Below are positions 25,322 through 34,544 of a stretch of 64,000 nt of DNA, piece by piece (position 1 is the first letter of the stretch; each line of letters starts with the position of its first letter). The DNA is from Lewinellaceae bacterium (lineage in GTDB: Bacteria > Bacteroidota > Bacteroidia > Chitinophagales > Saprospiraceae). The position numbers and the translations under genes were made by a program. The DNA is taken from assembly GCA_020636045.1 (NCBI GenBank), contig JACJYP010000004.1, positions 248,001-312,000 of the forward strand, read 5' to 3'. Below the pieces are notes generated by a model, which was not told the DNA's origin, ran no database searches, and was given only the letters and a program-made list of their open reading frames with translations.

Positions 25322-27661
25322 TTATATCTTCCAGTCCAGGCGAAGGGTATAATTGCGCGGCGCATCCAGTAGCGCCGGCCGCACGCTGTATTCCTCATTC
25401 AGCAAATTCCCGCATAAAACACTGATCTTCAGCGCCTCGCTCAGTTTATACGAACTGCGCAGGTCCACCACAGTAAAGCCGTTGTTGTGTTCTTCCCTGA
25501 AGTTGCGGACAGCCACGAATTCTGCGGGCTGGTCAAGCACGAAATCGCCGACCTTGGCTTCAAAAATAGCATCCACGGCCTTCATGAAACTGTTATACTG
25601 CACGGCTCCGCCGAACGAAAATTTTCCGAGCGAGTATTCCGCGTCCATTTTGAAAACATGGTTGTAGCGGTACTTGAGTACGTTGGTAGTTTCAGAAGTG
25701 CCGTATACCAGGCGCAGGGAGTCGTTGAATTCCTTGTATTTCGGATTGATGCTCGTGTAGCCGGTGATCAGGGCGAGGCTTCCGTTGCCGATACGCCCCT
25801 GCCCGATGATCGATATTTCTCCACCTGTGATACGCGTATCGCCCGAGTTCTGCGATTCGAAACTGGCCCCCAGGGTCGGGAAAACGGTAAGGCCTGCCAG
25901 GACGAACTCCATCATGTTCTGGTACTCCGAAACAAAGCCGGTGAGGTCGACAAATCCCTGCCACTGCCCCATTTTGAAACCCTGTTTAATGCCCATTTCT
26001 GCCGTCCAGCCGGTTTCCGAGACCAGTTTGGGGTTGGGGCGAACGAGGTTGCCGGCACTGAAATCGGTGGAGATGAATTTCTCGGCGATCGTCGGGTAGC
26101 GATACCCCTGTCCCCAGGAAGCGCGCACGTACGTTGCCTGCGCCGCCTGGTAGTTGGCGCCGAGCCGGAATACGGGCTTCGACTCTTTTGTCAGGCCGTT
26201 GGGTATGGTATCGAAGGTAAATTCGTCGATCTGGATGATCTCGCCGCTTTTCAGGCGATTATGCTCGTATCGCACACCGGCTGAAAGGTTAAGGCGATCG
26301 AAAGCCTTGTAATCGAGTTGCAGATAGCCGGCAAGGTTGCGGTTCCTGTAATCACCGTTGTATAACTCGGCCTTCACCGTCGTGAACATGCCGACCACAC
26401 CCGCCGTCGCGACGAGGCCGAGGTGGTCCATCTGGCGCTGCACCTGGTATTCGCCATAGTACATGCGGCTGTCGTTGCTCTGGTTGCCGCTATTGTTGTT
26501 ATGCACGTAGTAATATCGACCGAGGAATTTGTGGCGGTTTCCACCCTTGTCGAAGTATTGCACCGAAGGATCGACGGTGAAGCGCAGGCGCCCCAGCGAC
26601 GCGGAAGAAGAATTGAGGCCCGGCTGATATGCCAGGGTGCTGTCGTTACCCCAGATAAAGAAACTGCCGCTGCGGCCGAAGTTGAAATTGGTGCTGAGGC
26701 CCATCGTCAGCCGATCGCTTGCGCGGTACCGGATATTGGGAGTGATGCGTCCGTAACGGCTATAGGTATCTTTATTATAGCTGTCGCGGTACAGCCCGTA
26801 CATGCCCAGCACGAAATCCAGTTTGTTGAATTTTTGCTTATGGGAGAAACTGAACCCCGTTTCTACCGGCACCTGGATGGAAGAAGTATCCGTACCCCAC
26901 CATTTTTTTTCCTTGTCTTTTGGCGTTCCCCACACCTTTCCAAATAAAGAGGCGCCTGTTTCCGGCTTGTCTTTTGCAAAACCCGTACGGATGTTGATAA
27001 TGCCGTTCATCGCGGAAGAGCCATACAGGGCGGACGCTGCTCCTTTCAGCACCTCGACCTGGGCGATGTTTTCCACCGGAAAATCGTCCCAGTTCGGGAA
27101 GCCGGCATCCACCTGGAGCGCGGGAATATCGTCCACCAGCAGCAGCACCCGCGTGCCTGCGCCGTAGGAAAAACCTGCGCCGCCGCGTATGCTCGCCTGC
27201 CCGTCGATGATGCTGACACCGGGCACTTTTACCAGTACCTCATCGACGGAGGTAGAGTTGGAGTTTTCGATCAAACGGGGTTTTACCACATCGAGCGAGA
27301 CGGTCACTTCGCCGAGCGGCTTTTCAAACTTTCCCGCGGTCACGGTGGCTGTTTGCAGAAGGTTGTCCGCATCGCCGAGTTGTACGTTCAGCACAAGCGT
27401 CTGGCCGGCTACCAGGCGTACGGTTTGCATTTTCGGCTCGTACCCGATAAAAGAAAACGACACTTCATAACTACCCGGAGCAAGCGAAAACGAATAGGCG
27501 CCCGACGCATCGGTGGCGGCGCCGGTCTCTCCGGCCCTGACCGTCACGCCGATCAGCGCTTCACCGGAAGCCGCGTCTTTCACAATGCCTTGTAATACAG
27601 CATCTTGCGAAAAAACAATTTGGCAAAAAAGGGACAACAGGAGGGTAAGGTGTAGTCGCAT
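25322..27661 (-). CDS. TonB-dependent outer-membrane receptor
   Basis: 779-residue active-transport barrel. It has a signal peptide (residues 1-18, ending VFSQ), a carboxypeptidase-regulatory-like domain (about 22-95, VLQGIVKDAASGEALIGVTVRAG, typical of Bacteroidota receptors), a plug domain (about 105-225, with VDEVLVKVPGVSIIDGQASIRGGAGFSYGAGTRVLLLVDDIP and VLKGAASALYGSSAMNGIINIRT) and a 22-strand barrel ending in LRLDWKI. The pattern is closer to vitamin B12/siderophore/haem-type receptors than to SusC, which is longer and has a SusD partner. A small lipoprotein gene follows directly. The ligand is unknown. Confidence 0.9.
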   Translation of the reverse strand: MRLHLTLLLSLFCQIVFSQDAVLQGIVKDAASGEALIGVTVRAGETGAATDASGAYSFSLAPGSYEVSFSFIGYEPKMQTVRLVAGQTLVLNVQLGDADNLLQTATVTAGKFEKPLGEVTVSLDVVKPRLIENSNSTSVDEVLVKVPGVSIIDGQASIRGGAGFSYGAGTRVLLLVDDIPALQVDAGFPNWDDFPVENIAQVEVLKGAASALYGSSAMNGIINIRTGFAKDKPETGASLFGKVWGTPKDKEKKWWGTDTSSIQVPVETGFSFSHKQKFNKLDFVLGMYGLYRDSYNKDTYSRYGRITPNIRYRASDRLTMGLSTNFNFGRSGSFFIWGNDSTLAYQPGLNSSSASLGRLRFTVDPSVQYFDKGGNRHKFLGRYYYVHNNNSGNQSNDSRMYYGEYQVQRQMDHLGLVATAGVVGMFTTVKAELYNGDYRNRNLAGYLQLDYKAFDRLNLSAGVRYEHNRLKSGEIIQIDEFTFDTIPNGLTKESKPVFRLGANYQAAQATYVRASWGQGYRYPTIAEKFISTDFSAGNLVRPNPKLVSETGWTAEMGIKQGFKMGQWQGFVDLTGFVSEYQNMMEFVLAGLTVFPTLGASFESQNSGDTRITGGEISIIGQGRIGNGSLALITGYTSINPKYKEFNDSLRLVYGTSETTNVLKYRYNHVFKMDAEYSLGKFSFGGAVQYNSFMKAVDAIFEAKVGDFVLDQPAEFVAVRNFREEHNNGFTVVDLRSSYKLSEALKISVLCGNLLNEEYSVRPALLDAPRNYTLRLDWKI

Positions 27662-27759
27662 AGGTATGTATTTGGTTGAATAAAGTTATGTAAAAGTAAA
27701 CATTTTCGCAGCGGTCAAGCGGCCGTCGGGCGGCTTTGAAAACCCGCATCGTGGAAGTC

Positions 27760-28554
27760 TCAATAGCGGGGCTTGCCCCATCGCCTGAAGCGGTGAACAG
27801 CGGCGCGTATCACGATCCAGCCGTGCGCCAGCAATGCAGGCATCAGGCCAAAATGCGTGCGCATCACCGCGAAGCGGTCGCGCAGGCTCTGGCGGTGGCG
27901 CTGTTTGGAAATGCCGCCCATCAGGTAGTCGGTCGTGACAAAACCGGTGTTTGCGATGCGGCGGCTTTTTTTCATGATCCGAATGCACCAGTCGTAATCT
28001 GCGCAGAGGTTGTCTTCGATGAACATTGGAGCCAGGCTGCGCCGCGCGATAAAAGCCTGGTGCACCACCAGCATGCCGCCCAGAAAATCGCGCCAGCCGA
28101 GTTTGGCCGGCAATTTCCGGGTGCTCAGTTCGCTCATGGTACCGATCGGCTCGCGGGCTTCATTCACCAGCAGCGTTTCTCCGTACAGCACGTCCGTATC
28201 GGCCGTAACCATGGCAGCCATTTTTTCCAGCACACCCGGGTCGTGGATGTGATCGCCGCTGTTAAGGCACCAGACGAAATCACCGGTCGCGATCCTTAGC
28301 CCCTTGCTCATGGCATCGTACAAACCTTTGTCGGGCTCTGATATCCAGCGCACGCGGGGCATGGTTTTTTCGAAATCCCGGATCAGTTGCAGAGAATTAT
28401 CACTCGAGGCGCCGTCCACAAAAATATACTCGATATGCGGGTAGGTCTGCCGGCGTACACTTTCCATAGTGCCCGGCAGGTCGGCTTCACCGTTGTAGAC
28501 GACGGTGATAATGGTAAAAACAGGAGCGGCTGCGGGTTGATCGGCTGTTGGCAT
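27760..28554 (-). CDS. Family 2 glycosyltransferase
   Basis: 264-residue GT-A glycosyltransferase of the WcaE-like kind. The nucleotide-sugar-binding core is FTIITVVYNGEADLPGTMESVRRQTYPHIEYIFVDGASSDNS (about residues 13-55) followed by ISEPDKGLYDAMSKGLRIATGDFVWCLNSGDHI, where the SGD takes the place of the usual DxD. The ATG at 28554 is chosen over 28668 because the extra N-terminus is not family-like. It probably adds a sugar to a surface polysaccharide or glycolipid; it stands alone, divergent from the LysE gene. Confidence 0.85.
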   Translation of the reverse strand: MPTADQPAAAPVFTIITVVYNGEADLPGTMESVRRQTYPHIEYIFVDGASSDNSLQLIRDFEKTMPRVRWISEPDKGLYDAMSKGLRIATGDFVWCLNSGDHIHDPGVLEKMAAMVTADTDVLYGETLLVNEAREPIGTMSELSTRKLPAKLGWRDFLGGMLVVHQAFIARRSLAPMFIEDNLCADYDWCIRIMKKSRRIANTGFVTTDYLMGGISKQRHRQSLRDRFAVMRTHFGLMPALLAHGWIVIRAAVHRFRRWGKPRY

Positions 28555-28736
28555 AGATTGCTGATGTGCTCCGGAACGATGTGGTAATGCCGGATTGAAC
28601 TTGCAGCGGGTGGATTGAAGGATAATGGAGGGGCAAAAATCATAAAAACCGGCGAAACCAGCGGACAATAAAAGTCAGGCAAATGCAGACGAATGTTAAA
28701 TGCAGTGTTTTTGCGCTATTTTGCCGCAAAAAAGGC

Positions 28737-29354
28737 ATGTTACTATTCGCTGCCGGGTTCGCACTCAGCCTGATCGGGTCACTTCCGCCAGGGCTGATCA
28801 GCCTGTCCGTTGCACAAACAGCCATCGCAAAAGGTGTGGTCGCCGCGATGTTGCTGGCTGCGGGGGCTGCAGGGGCGGAGTTTTTCCAGGCCTGGGCAGC
28901 GGTGGAACTTGCCGACTGGTTCATGAGTCACCCTGCAGCAGAGCAATGGTTCCGCTGGGTAGCCTTGGCGGTATTTCTGAGCCTCGGACTTTACTTTATT
29001 TTTTGGGCGCGCCCGCCGCGTCCGCACGGACAGGTAGCCGATGTGTCGCCGCTGAAACAGATCGGGAAGGGTGTGTTGCTCAGTGCTTTCAATCTGCTGG
29101 CCGTACCCTACTGGTTCGCCTATTGCAGTTCGCTGCGCGCTTCGGGATGGTGGACCGACGACAACCTGGCCAGCACCATGATCTTTTCCGCCGGCGTCAC
29201 TGCGGGTACGCTTTCTGCATTAGGCCTTTACGCATGGCTCGGACTGATGATCGTGCGCCGCTCGGAGTCGGTAGCGCGATATGCCAACAGGGTTGTCGGT
29301 GCAATATTTCTGGCAATAGGCATAAAAATACTGGTGGGCCTGCTTCAAACATGA
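28737..29354 (+). CDS. LysE-family transporter
   Basis: 205-residue inner-membrane exporter with about six hydrophobic helices. The first, LLFAAGFALSLIGSLPPGLISLSVAQTAIAKG, carries the family's conserved PPG motif. The protein ends AIFLAIGIKILVGLLQT. LysE-type proteins export amino acids or related small molecules. The ATG at 28737 is preferred: a TATTTTG promoter-like sequence at 28717-28723 lies just upstream and would exclude earlier starts such as 28683. It is divergent from the glycosyltransferase. Confidence 0.82.
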   Translation: MLLFAAGFALSLIGSLPPGLISLSVAQTAIAKGVVAAMLLAAGAAGAEFFQAWAAVELADWFMSHPAAEQWFRWVALAVFLSLGLYFIFWARPPRPHGQVADVSPLKQIGKGVLLSAFNLLAVPYWFAYCSSLRASGWWTDDNLASTMIFSAGVTAGTLSALGLYAWLGLMIVRRSESVARYANRVVGAIFLAIGIKILVGLLQT

Positions 29355-29357
29355 ACA

Positions 29358-29388
29358 ACGGGGTTGCCTCTGTCAGAGACAACCCCGT
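29358..29388. terminator. Stem-loop between convergent LysE and TPR genes
   Basis: ACGGGGTTGCCTC - TGTCA - GAGACAACCCCGT: a stem of about 13 bp with one mismatch, starting right after the LysE stop and symmetrical between two convergent genes. No T run follows on either strand, so it may act as a bidirectional processing or termination structure. Confidence 0.5.
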
Positions 29389-29417
29389 CGATACAGGTAG
29401 TGTTAACCGCTGTAAAA

Positions 29418-30743
29418 TCAGTTCTTGAAGTGGGAGGTTTCGTTCTTTCCACCGTCGCGCACGTTATCGAGGCGCTTTTTGAATTCGGTAGACAGTTCGT
29501 CTTCCTTGCGCGCATAGATCTCGTTCAGGGCGATCAGGGTGTTGAGATCGTTGGGATCGAGGCTTTCCGCCTTTTGGAAGTAAGGCAATGCCTGATCGAA
29601 CAGCCCCATGACCTCGTCCTTCATTTCCTTGAGTTTTTTCAGGCCGGCGCTGGAAAAATCATCCGGCAGCGCATTCATTTCCTGTGTTTTCACGGCCGCT
29701 TTGTTGTAATACAAGGCCCCCAGTGAATACACGGCATCCACGTTTTTCGGGTCTTTTTCAGTGGCCTGTGTGTAGTATTTTTTGGCTTCCGTGAAATATT
29801 CGGTTGCCTTGGCGTCATCCTTGTCCTTGATGGCCTGTTGGTAGAGGTTGTCGTATACGTTGCCAAGTGTGACATACAAACCGATGTTGTTCGGCTCTTT
29901 TTCAATGGCCTGCTTCAGGCGGTCGGTCAGTTCTTTCAGCTTGCCGCTTTTGAGATACAGGTTGATCTCGGCAAACAGCAGTCCCGAATCGTCGGGGTGT
30001 TTTGCACGGCCTTCGTTCAGGATTACGTTTGCCTTGTCTTCTTCTCCCAGGCTCATCAAGGTGCCGTACATTCCTTCATATACGCCGGGTTTTGCTTTCC
30101 CGGTCTTGTACAGCTGATCGTAATACTTCAGCGCCTCTTTGTTGAGGTTCGCCTGCTGGGCTGCCAGGCCGGTCACATATAACTGATTTTCATACTGTTC
30201 AGGGGTTTCCAATACGCTTTTCTGGTCGTTGGCGGTCAGGATGTCGTGCGCGTCGATGGATGACTTGAAAGAGTTATACGCCTTTGCGTATTCACCCTTT
30301 TCAAACTTTGCCACACCGATGTTGATCAGGTGCGCCTGCACTTCGATAATGCCTTTTACAGCGTCGCTTTTTTCGTATTTTTTAGCCTCCGGATTCTCGT
30401 AGGCGTTCTTGTAGGCCTCGAATGCCACCAAAGCGTCGTTGTCGCCACTCAGAGTAGCATTGGGATCTACCATGCGTTTCGCCATATCGCGCTGAAGGAT
30501 GGTGCTGTAGACCTCACCGCGCGTGACCCAGGCAGAAGCCATCCCTTTTGCTTCATCGGTGGTCATGGCCTCATCGATCTTCATTTTGGCCTCGTCCAGT
30601 TTTTCGGCATTTTCTTTAGGGTTGGTATAATAAGCAGCCAGAGACTTGCCCGCTTGTTTTGCGAGTTTGCTGCCGTCAGGCTGGGCCATGACAAAAGACA
30701 TAGCCAGAAGCAAGCCGGCGCATGAGAGAAGGACTCTTTTCAT
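29418..30743 (-). CDS. Secreted or periplasmic TPR-repeat protein
   Basis: 441-residue protein with a signal peptide (MKRVLLSCAGLLLAMSFVMAQ, residues 1-21) followed by tetratricopeptide repeats throughout. Clear units include EALKYYDQLYKTGKAKPGVYEGMYGTLMSLG, DKANVILNEGRAKHPDDSGLLFAEINLYLKSG, KATEYFTEAKKYYTQATEKDPKNVDAVYSLGALYYNKA and ALPYFQKAESLDPNDLNTLIALNEIYAR. The function is likely protein-protein scaffolding in the cell envelope. The ATG at 30743 gives the signal peptide; an ATG 12 nt upstream is possible. A TAACTTTG promoter box lies 57 nt upstream. Confidence 0.8.
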   Translation of the reverse strand: MKRVLLSCAGLLLAMSFVMAQPDGSKLAKQAGKSLAAYYTNPKENAEKLDEAKMKIDEAMTTDEAKGMASAWVTRGEVYSTILQRDMAKRMVDPNATLSGDNDALVAFEAYKNAYENPEAKKYEKSDAVKGIIEVQAHLINIGVAKFEKGEYAKAYNSFKSSIDAHDILTANDQKSVLETPEQYENQLYVTGLAAQQANLNKEALKYYDQLYKTGKAKPGVYEGMYGTLMSLGEEDKANVILNEGRAKHPDDSGLLFAEINLYLKSGKLKELTDRLKQAIEKEPNNIGLYVTLGNVYDNLYQQAIKDKDDAKATEYFTEAKKYYTQATEKDPKNVDAVYSLGALYYNKAAVKTQEMNALPDDFSSAGLKKLKEMKDEVMGLFDQALPYFQKAESLDPNDLNTLIALNEIYARKEDELSTEFKKRLDNVRDGGKNETSHFKN

Positions 30744-30799
30744 CGTTTTCAACAATTTTTAGAATATTTTGAATTGCTTTTTTGACGCTATTTCTCCTG

Positions 30800-30807
30800 C
30801 AAAGTTA
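30800..30807 (-). promoter_or_regulatory. -7 box (TAACTTTG) for the TPR protein gene
   Basis: On the minus strand this reads TAACTTTG, a match to TAnnTTTG, within the 118-nt gap between gyrA and the TPR gene. It shows the TPR gene has its own promoter downstream of gyrA. Confidence 0.5.
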
Positions 30808-30861
30808 TCAAACAGGCTGTTAATGGCTGAAAACAGGCAGTTTGAAGCACGCGTCGGCATT

Positions 30862-33348
30862 TTACTCTTCACCATTTTCTTCTACCGGCATCGTATCCTC
30901 TTCACCGGCAGAATCCACAACGGCAACATCGGCAATATCATCGCCATCACTCAGGCGGATCAGTTTGACGCCCTGGGTAGCGCGGCCCATGACGCGCAGT
31001 TCGGCAGCGGAAGTTCGGATCGTGACGCCGTTTGTCGTCGTGATCATCAGATCGTCACTGTCAACAACGGTTTTGATCGCTACGAGATGGCCGGTTTTCC
31101 CGGTAATATTGATCGTCTTGATGCCTTTGCCGCCGCGTCCCTGGGTGCGGTATTCTTCCAGCGGAGAGCGTTTGCCCATCCCTTTTTCAGATACGACCAG
31201 GATCGTGGCATCCGAATCGGCCGGATCGACGCATACCATTCCGACCACGCTGTCAGCCGCGCCGCCAACGGTAATGCCGCGCACTCCAGCAGCCGTCCGG
31301 CCCATGGGGCGCACGTCCGCCTCGTTGAAGCGGATCGCCCGGCCACTTTGCACGGCCAGTATGATCTCGTTTTTGCCATTGGTCAGTTTTGCCTCTATCA
31401 GTGAGTCCCCCTCGTTGATGCCGATGGCGTTGATACCGCCCTGGCGCGGGCGCGAGTATTCTTCGAGCAGGGTTTTTTTGATCTGGCCGCGCCGGGTGCA
31501 GAAGACGATATAGTGGTTGTTGATAAACTCCTCGTCCTGCAGGTTTTTCACAATAATAAAGGCGCGCACCTTGTCTTCCTTGGGGATATTGAGCATGTTC
31601 TGGATCACACGCCCTGCCGTTGCTTTCGCTCCTTCCGGAATTTCATACACTTTGAGCCAGAAACAACGCCCCGATTCGGTGAAAAGCAGTAAGGTGTTGT
31701 GATTGGTGGCGGTGAACATATGCTCCACAAAATCTTCGTTGCGCGTACGCACGCCCTGCGCGCCGCGCCCGCCACGGCCCTGCGCCCGGTATTCCGAGAT
31801 CGGCGTGCGCTTGATGTAGCTGGCATGGCTGATGGTGATCACCACCTCTTCGTCTTCGATGAGGTCTTCCATGCTGATATCCGCCTCGTCGATCTCGATG
31901 CTGGTGCGGCGCTCGTCGCCAAAACGCTGGTTGATATCGGTCAGTTCCTGTTTGATAATGTCGCGCTGCAGGCCCTCGTCAGCCAGGATCGCTTTGAGTT
32001 CGGCGATCTTTTTTTGCAGGTCTTCAAACTCCTGGCGCACTTTGTCGCGCTCCAGGCCGGTCAACTGCTGGAGGCGCATGGCGAGGATCGCTTTCGCCTG
32101 TATTTCGGTCAGACCGAATTTACTCATCAGGCCTTCCCGGGCCTCATCGGCATCTTTCGAACCGCGAATGAGCGCAATGACTTCGTCGAGGTGATCGAGT
32201 GCGATCAGCAGCCCTTCCAGGATATGGGCGCGTTCTTCAGCCTTTCGAAGCTCGTATTGTGTGCGTCGCACGATCACTTCAAGGCGGAATTTGATGAATT
32301 CCTCGATGAGCTCTTTCAGGTTGAGGATGCGCGGCCTCCCGTTGACCAGGGCAATATTGTTGATGCCGTAACTGGTTTGCAGGGGGGTCAGTTTGAATAA
32401 CTGGCTCAGGATCACATTGGCGGCGGCGTCGCGTTTGATCTCGATCACGATGCGCACGCCCTCGCGGTTCGACTGATCGCTGACGTCGGCGATACCGAGC
32501 ACCCTTTTTTCATTGACCAGTTCGGCGATCTTGGAGATCAGCATCGACTTGTTGACCTGGTATGGTATCTCGGTGACGATAATGCTTTCGCGGCCCTTGT
32601 CATCCACTTCGATGTCGGTCCGGGCGCGCACCACTACCCTGCCCCGGCCGGTGCGGAGGCCTTCGCGCACGCCTGACAGTCCGTAAATGATGCCGCCGGT
32701 CGGAAAATCGGGCGCCTGGACGAACTCCATCAGTTCGTCGATCGTGATCTCGGGGTTGTCCACCGTGGAGATGATGGCCGCGCAGACTTCGCTGAGGTTG
32801 TGCGGCATCATATTGGTCGCCATACCTACCGCAATACCGGAAGCGCCGTTGACGAGCAGATTGGGGAATTTGGTAGGCAGCACGGTCGGCTCTTCGAGCG
32901 AATCGTCGAAATTGAGTTGAAAATCAACTGTGTCTTTCTCAATATCACCCACGATTTCGTCGGCAACGCGCCGCAGGCGCGCCTCGGTGTAACGCATGGC
33001 AGCGGGGCTGTCGCCATCCATCGATCCGAAGTTACCCTGTCCGTCCACCAGAGGATAGCGCAGGCTCCATTCCTGGGCGAGGCGCACCATGGTGTCGTAC
33101 ACGGAACTGTCGCCGTGGGGGTGGTATTTACCCAGCACCTCACCGACGATACGGGCAGATTTTTTATACGGCTTATTGTACGATAAGCCCAGATCGAGCA
33201 TTCCGTACAGCACCCTGCGGTGCACCGGTTTCAGGCCGTCGCGCACATCGGGCAGCGCACGGCTGATGATAACAGACATCGAGTAATCGATGTAGGCTGT
33301 TTTGAGCTCGTCTTCAATATTAATGGAGACAATCCTCGGGTCTTGCAT
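30862..33348 (-). CDS. gyrA: DNA gyrase subunit A
   Basis: 828-residue breakage-reunion subunit of DNA gyrase, which introduces negative supercoils together with GyrB. The catalytic tyrosine is Tyr120 in AAMRYTEARL. The quinolone region reads YHPHGDSSVYDTMVRLAQ, with Ser81 and Asp85 at the positions equal to E. coli Ser83 and Asp87, the drug-sensitive type. The C-terminal beta-pinwheel contains the GyrA box QGRGGKG (in YRTQGRGGKGIKTINI), which marks it as GyrA and not ParC. The C-terminus is acidic (DSAGEEDTMPVEENGEE). gyrB is not in the window. Confidence 0.97.
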   Translation of the reverse strand: MQDPRIVSINIEDELKTAYIDYSMSVIISRALPDVRDGLKPVHRRVLYGMLDLGLSYNKPYKKSARIVGEVLGKYHPHGDSSVYDTMVRLAQEWSLRYPLVDGQGNFGSMDGDSPAAMRYTEARLRRVADEIVGDIEKDTVDFQLNFDDSLEEPTVLPTKFPNLLVNGASGIAVGMATNMMPHNLSEVCAAIISTVDNPEITIDELMEFVQAPDFPTGGIIYGLSGVREGLRTGRGRVVVRARTDIEVDDKGRESIIVTEIPYQVNKSMLISKIAELVNEKRVLGIADVSDQSNREGVRIVIEIKRDAAANVILSQLFKLTPLQTSYGINNIALVNGRPRILNLKELIEEFIKFRLEVIVRRTQYELRKAEERAHILEGLLIALDHLDEVIALIRGSKDADEAREGLMSKFGLTEIQAKAILAMRLQQLTGLERDKVRQEFEDLQKKIAELKAILADEGLQRDIIKQELTDINQRFGDERRTSIEIDEADISMEDLIEDEEVVITISHASYIKRTPISEYRAQGRGGRGAQGVRTRNEDFVEHMFTATNHNTLLLFTESGRCFWLKVYEIPEGAKATAGRVIQNMLNIPKEDKVRAFIIVKNLQDEEFINNHYIVFCTRRGQIKKTLLEEYSRPRQGGINAIGINEGDSLIEAKLTNGKNEIILAVQSGRAIRFNEADVRPMGRTAAGVRGITVGGAADSVVGMVCVDPADSDATILVVSEKGMGKRSPLEEYRTQGRGGKGIKTINITGKTGHLVAIKTVVDSDDLMITTTNGVTIRTSAAELRVMGRATQGVKLIRLSDGDDIADVAVVDSAGEEDTMPVEENGEE

Positions 33349-33658
33349 CTCTGAGTTTTAGCAGTGGAAAGCAGACGGCTGCAGGCAAACGGCGGCTTTA
33401 TTTTTCGTGATCAGGAAGAATTGGGAAATATCCGTCATGCGTCCACCATCAGCCGTCTGCCCTGGGCCGCGAAGGTACGCATTTCCGGCATTTTCAACTG
33501 TCCGGATTTAACCAAATTTAACCACCCGGGGGCTGCCGGCAAAAAATTTTATCAGACTCCTAACATTGAAATAACCCTGCTTAACGAAACGCGGGGCTCA
33601 CCTTTGCGTCATCAGTACAAATCACTGACATTCAGCCATTTAAATTTTATTCACAAAT
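33349..33658. other. Intergenic region between gyrA and the PorT-like gene
   Basis: 310 nt separating two divergent genes. It holds the gyrA promoter (33470-33497). On the plus strand, CACCTTTG at 33599-33606 is a near match to the -7 consensus and could serve the beta-barrel gene, but its -33 element is not clear. No ORF of interest or strong structure is seen in the rest. Confidence 0.5.
33470..33497 (-). promoter_or_regulatory. Probable gyrA promoter (TTG - N17 - TACCTTCG)
   Basis: On the minus strand a TTG (33495-33497) is followed after 17 nt by TACCTTCG (33470-33477), one base off TAnnTTTG. It would give a gyrA leader of roughly 115 nt. Confidence 0.45.
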
Positions 33659-34390
33659 ATGAAAACCACGAAGCAATTATTGTTCGCCGCCCTGACAAGC
33701 CTGTTTTTCTATACCGCAGCCCAAGCCCAGGTCTCCGTTGGCCTGAAGGGGGGCGCCAACTTCGGGACTGCATACACCACCGACATGCTGAACAGCATCA
33801 CGCCCGACTTCAAATATGCCACCGGCGCAGTGGCCGGCGTGGTAACGGAATTGAAGTTCAACGATCATTTTGCCCTGCAACCCGAGGTCAACTGGGTGCA
33901 AAAAGGATTTCGCTTCGACGAAGGCATCGACATCCCGATCGGTAATGTGAACATACCCGCCGGCGTGGAGGCAACGATCCGCACCAATTATATAGAGGTG
34001 CCGCTGCTGGCAAAGGCAAGTGTGGGGAACAGCCGGGTGCAGGGATATGCGGTACTGGGGCCGTCGTTCGGATATGCCCTGAACGGCAAACTGATCACCC
34101 GCACGCGTTTCCTGTTCGAGTTCGATCCGATCCGTACCGATCTGAATCTCGACAACCTCGATTACAACCGTTTCGAAGTATCTGCCGTCGGCGGTCTGGG
34201 CTTTCAGGTCAATTTCGACGGTCTGAAATGGTTTGCCGATGCGCGTTACACCTACGGGTTTACGGAACTGTACAACTTCCCGGTGGTGAATGAGCAGATC
34301 AAAAACCGCGGCATTGCCCTCAGTACGGGCATCATGCTCGACCTGAGCCCGGCGCCGGTCAAAAAACACCCGCCCGTACGCAGGAGATAA
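33659..34390 (+). CDS. PorT-family outer-membrane beta-barrel protein
   Basis: 243-residue outer-membrane protein with a signal peptide (MKTTKQLLFAALTSLFFYTAAQAQ, cleavage near 23). The mature part is a small beta-barrel of the PorT-like/OMP_b-brl kind common in Bacteroidota: VSVGLKGGANFGTAY at the start, then LKFNDHFALQPEVNWVQKGFRF, TNYIEVPLLAKASVG, YAVLGPSFGYAL and GGLGFQV strands. The C-terminus is a proline/basic tail (APVKKHPPVRRR). True PorT helps T9SS; most members of this family have no assigned role, so the name indicates fold only. A strong terminator follows. Confidence 0.8.
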   Translation: MKTTKQLLFAALTSLFFYTAAQAQVSVGLKGGANFGTAYTTDMLNSITPDFKYATGAVAGVVTELKFNDHFALQPEVNWVQKGFRFDEGIDIPIGNVNIPAGVEATIRTNYIEVPLLAKASVGNSRVQGYAVLGPSFGYALNGKLITRTRFLFEFDPIRTDLNLDNLDYNRFEVSAVGGLGFQVNFDGLKWFADARYTYGFTELYNFPVVNEQIKNRGIALSTGIMLDLSPAPVKKHPPVRRR

Positions 34391-34421
34391 GCCCTCCGGA
34401 TTTTCGGCTTGTATTTACCAC

Positions 34422-34464
34422 AACAGGGTTATGCCGCTTATCGCATGCGGCATAACCCTGTTTT
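34422..34464 (+). terminator. Intrinsic terminator after the beta-barrel gene
   Basis: A perfect 16-bp stem, AACAGGGTTATGCCGC (34422-34437) against GCGGCATAACCCTGTT (34447-34462), with a 9-nt loop, followed by TTTT. It separates the barrel gene from the promoter of the giant HYR gene. Confidence 0.85.
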
Positions 34465-34512
34465 CATGTGCGCCGATTAAAAGTCATCTGCTTGACAAAT
34501 CCTTGATTTTCA

Positions 34513-34543
34513 TTTGAGCACTCCCGCACTCTTCCTACTTTTG
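34513..34543 (+). promoter_or_regulatory. Promoter of the giant HYR gene (TTTG - N19 - TACTTTTG)
   Basis: A -33 TTTG at 34513-34516 and a -7 TACTTTTG at 34536-34543 match both Bacteroidota promoter elements at the expected 19-nt spacing. This is the best promoter in the window. Transcription would start near 34549-34550. Confidence 0.7.
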
Positions 34544-34544
34544 G

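Noticed and set aside
25487..26284. Plus-strand open frame inside the TonB receptor gene
   Set aside because: Antisense shadow of a well-defined barrel domain; its product has no family features.
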